Shown here in pieces: positions 40,849 to 41,998 of a stretch of DNA of 41,998 nucleotides (its first letter is position 1; each line of letters begins with the position of its first letter). Under the pieces are notes generated by a model. That model did not search any database and had not been told where the DNA came from. It was given only the letters and a program-made list of their open reading frames with translations. A program made the position numbers and the translations under genes. Source of the stretch: CAXSDR01 sp964236445 (GTDB taxonomy: Bacteria > Actinomycetota > Actinomycetes > Motilibacterales > Motilibacteraceae); the NCBI GenBank assembly GCA_964236445.1, contig CAXSDR010000021.1, positions 1 to 41,998 on the forward strand, given 5' to 3'.

Positions 40849-41038
40849 GTTGCTCGCGCAGGCTGCGCGCAGGGCCGGAACCAGCGCAGTTGCGCCGAGC
40901 GGGTGGTTGTGACGCTCCGGCAGGCTTCGTCGCTCGTCCGGGCCTCAAGGGCCAGGACACGCTCCCCGATGGGCCGACTGTGCGCAGTGCCACAACGCCT
41001 CCACCCAGCCTCGGCTGCGCCCGACGAGGAGCCTCCCC

Positions 41039-41296
41039 ATGCCCCGTGCATCCCGTGCCAGCCGCAATGCGCGTGTCGAGATCCCCCTCGGCTCCCTCAC
41101 CCAGCCGGGTGCCCGGATCGGCGGCGGCTGCCGCTCCTGCGGCGCCGAGCGCGTGACCCGCATCGTCATGGCGTTGACCGACGGCTCGGCCGTCTCGTTC
41201 GTGTCCTGCCACGTGTGCGAGCACCGCACGTGGGAGGAGGACGGCACCGCGCTGGCGTTCGACCGCGTCCTCGACAAGACCCGCAAGGTGCCCTAG
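41039..41296 (+). CDS. Small four-cysteine zinc-ribbon protein
   Basis: 85 residues from an ATG with GAGGAG about seven bases upstream. C31-x2-C34 and C57-x2-C60 form a classic zinc ribbon (GGGCRSCGAERVTRIVMALT, then FVSCHVCEHRTWEEDG), with the basic, Arg-rich N-terminus able to bind nucleic acid. This fold recalls transcript-elongation or RNA-polymerase ribbons, but I do not recognise a named family. The 190-base stretch upstream holds no other gene and shows no clear -10 box. Confidence 0.8.
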   Translation: MPRASRASRNARVEIPLGSLTQPGARIGGGCRSCGAERVTRIVMALTDGSAVSFVSCHVCEHRTWEEDGTALAFDRVLDKTRKVP

Positions 41297-41309
41297 GCCC
41301 TGACGCCCG

Positions 41310-41327
41310 GCCGCGGTTTCGCGCGGC
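41310..41327 (+). terminator. Stem-loop after the zinc-ribbon gene
   Basis: GCCGCG (41310-41315) and CGCGGC (41322-41327) with a six-base loop lie between the zinc-ribbon stop and the manB -10 box. No T-run. Confidence 0.45.
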
Positions 41328-41329
41328 GC

Positions 41330-41335
41330 TAGGGT
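41330..41335 (+). promoter_or_regulatory. Leaderless -10 box for manB
   Basis: TAGGGT, seven bases before the GTG at 41343. Confidence 0.5.
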
Positions 41336-41342
41336 TGCGGGC

Positions 41343-41998
41343 GTGACCGACCGGACGAAGATCATCAAGGCCTATGACATCAGGGGCCTCGCGCCCGAGG
41401 AGCTCGACGAGGACTTCGCCCGAGACGTCGGTGCCGCCTTCGTCCGCGTGGTGGGGACCGACAAGATCGTCGTCGGACGCGACATGCGTCCCTCGTCTCC
41501 CTCGCTGCTGCAGGCGTTCGCGGAAGGCGCCACCAGCCAGGGCGCGTCCGTCATCGACATCGGCCTGGCCTCCACCGACCAGCTCTACTACGCCTCCGGG
41601 GCCCTCGACCGCGCCGGCGCCATGTTCACTGCCTCCCACAACCCGGCGCAATACAACGGGATCAAGCTGTGTCGGCCGGGCGCGGCTCCCGTGGGCCAGG
41701 ACACCGGTCTGCGCGAGATCGCCCAGCTCGTACGCGACGGCGTCCCTGCCTATGACGGGGCGACCGGGACCATCGAGAAACGAGACGTGCTCGCCGACTA
41801 CGCGGGCTATCTCAAGCAGCTCGTCGACATCGCGGGAATCCGCCCGCTGAAGGTCGTCGTCGATGCAGGCAACGGCATGGGCGGGCACACGGTGCCGGCC
41901 GTGCTGTCCGATCTGCCGCTCGACATCGTGGAGCTCTACTTCGAGCTCGACGGCAGCTTTCCCAACCACGAGGCCAACCCCATCGAGCCGGCCAACCT
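41343..41998 (+). CDS. manB: Phosphomannomutase/phosphoglucomutase, N-terminal part (runs off the right edge)
   Basis: 218 codons are visible. The opening IIKAYDIRGLAPEELDEDFA and VVGRDMRPSSPSL are typical of alpha-D-phosphohexomutases. The catalytic phosphoserine is S98 in TASHNP, followed by YNGIKLCRPGA. VVVDAGNGMGG starts domain 2. The metal-binding DGDxDR loop of domain 2 lies beyond the window. The enzyme interconverts mannose-6-phosphate and mannose-1-phosphate; with the guanylyltransferase at 21468 it would make GDP-mannose for envelope glycans. The TAGGGT box sets the GTG start. Confidence 0.93.
   Translation, partial: MTDRTKIIKAYDIRGLAPEELDEDFARDVGAAFVRVVGTDKIVVGRDMRPSSPSLLQAFAEGATSQGASVIDIGLASTDQLYYASGALDRAGAMFTASHNPAQYNGIKLCRPGAAPVGQDTGLREIAQLVRDGVPAYDGATGTIEKRDVLADYAGYLKQLVDIAGIRPLKVVVDAGNGMGGHTVPAVLSDLPLDIVELYFELDGSFPNHEANPIEPAN

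Noticed and set aside
1..41998. tRNA, rRNA, insertion sequence, prophage, toxin-antitoxin or defence genes
   Set aside because: None recognised on either strand.

Overview
The window is about 42 kb of very GC-rich DNA from an actinobacterium. The evidence is strong G/C bias at third codon positions, frequent GTG starts, a WhiB regulator, coenzyme F420 genes (fbiA/fbiB), DUF3499, DUF5719 and TIGR03089 proteins, and a right-hand block whose gene content resembles the Mycobacterium tuberculosis manB-whiB2-fbiA-fbiB neighbourhood. Genus cannot be fixed from sequence alone. It is an ordinary chromosomal segment: I see no rRNA, tRNA, insertion sequence, prophage or CRISPR array.

Layout. (1) 1-167: 5' end of a GNAT acetyltransferase gene. 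(2) 464-5474: a tightly packed operon of three secreted cell-wall proteins: a PGRP/Amidase_2 amidase, a SpoIID/LytB protein and a LAS-type (D,D-peptidase-like) enzyme. All three end in the same apparently uncharacterised module with two Cys-x8/9-Cys units. (3) 5480-9998: a TIGR03089 gene diverging from two GT-C/DUF2079-like membrane proteins and a VOC protein. (4) 10044-11867: an aldo/keto reductase and a divergent HTH-MmyB regulator. (5) 12103-16381: a secreted metalloprotease with two ricin-type lectin domains, a glycerophosphodiesterase and a dolichol-phosphate-mannose-synthase-like glycosyltransferase. (6) 16416-18114: an isochorismatase-like hydrolase and a divergent GlxA/AraC regulator. 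(7) 18098-22544: a methyltransferase and GT4 pair, a decayed sigma/anti-sigma relic, a UPF0104 flippase-like protein and a mannose-1-phosphate guanylyltransferase. (8) 22618-25285: a PadR-ATPase-permease ABC operon. (9) 25344-29921: a DUF3105 and GT-C pair, an AlkA-like glycosylase, and a GNAT / XRE-cupin divergent pair. (10) 29927-33705: fbiB, fbiA and a PAS-PAS-GGDEF diguanylate cyclase. (11) 33970-41998: whiB2, a giant GT2-membrane fusion, a DUF5719 protein, a methyltransferase with a degenerate zincin, DUF3499, a small zinc ribbon, and the 5' part of a phosphomannomutase gene.

How it fits together. Much of the window serves the cell envelope. ManB and ManC would supply GDP-mannose, the DPM1-like GT2 a polyprenyl-phosphate sugar, and several GT-C-like membrane proteins could use that lipid donor outside the membrane; this is inference. 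The wall-remodelling trio recalls the amidase / SpoIID / LytM-fold logic of the Bacillus engulfment machinery.

Regulation. About sixteen genes have a TANNNT or CAGGAT box ending 6-10 bases before the start codon and no Shine-Dalgarno sequence, so leaderless transcription looks dominant. Genes inside operons are joined by 4-base ATGA/GTGA overlaps.
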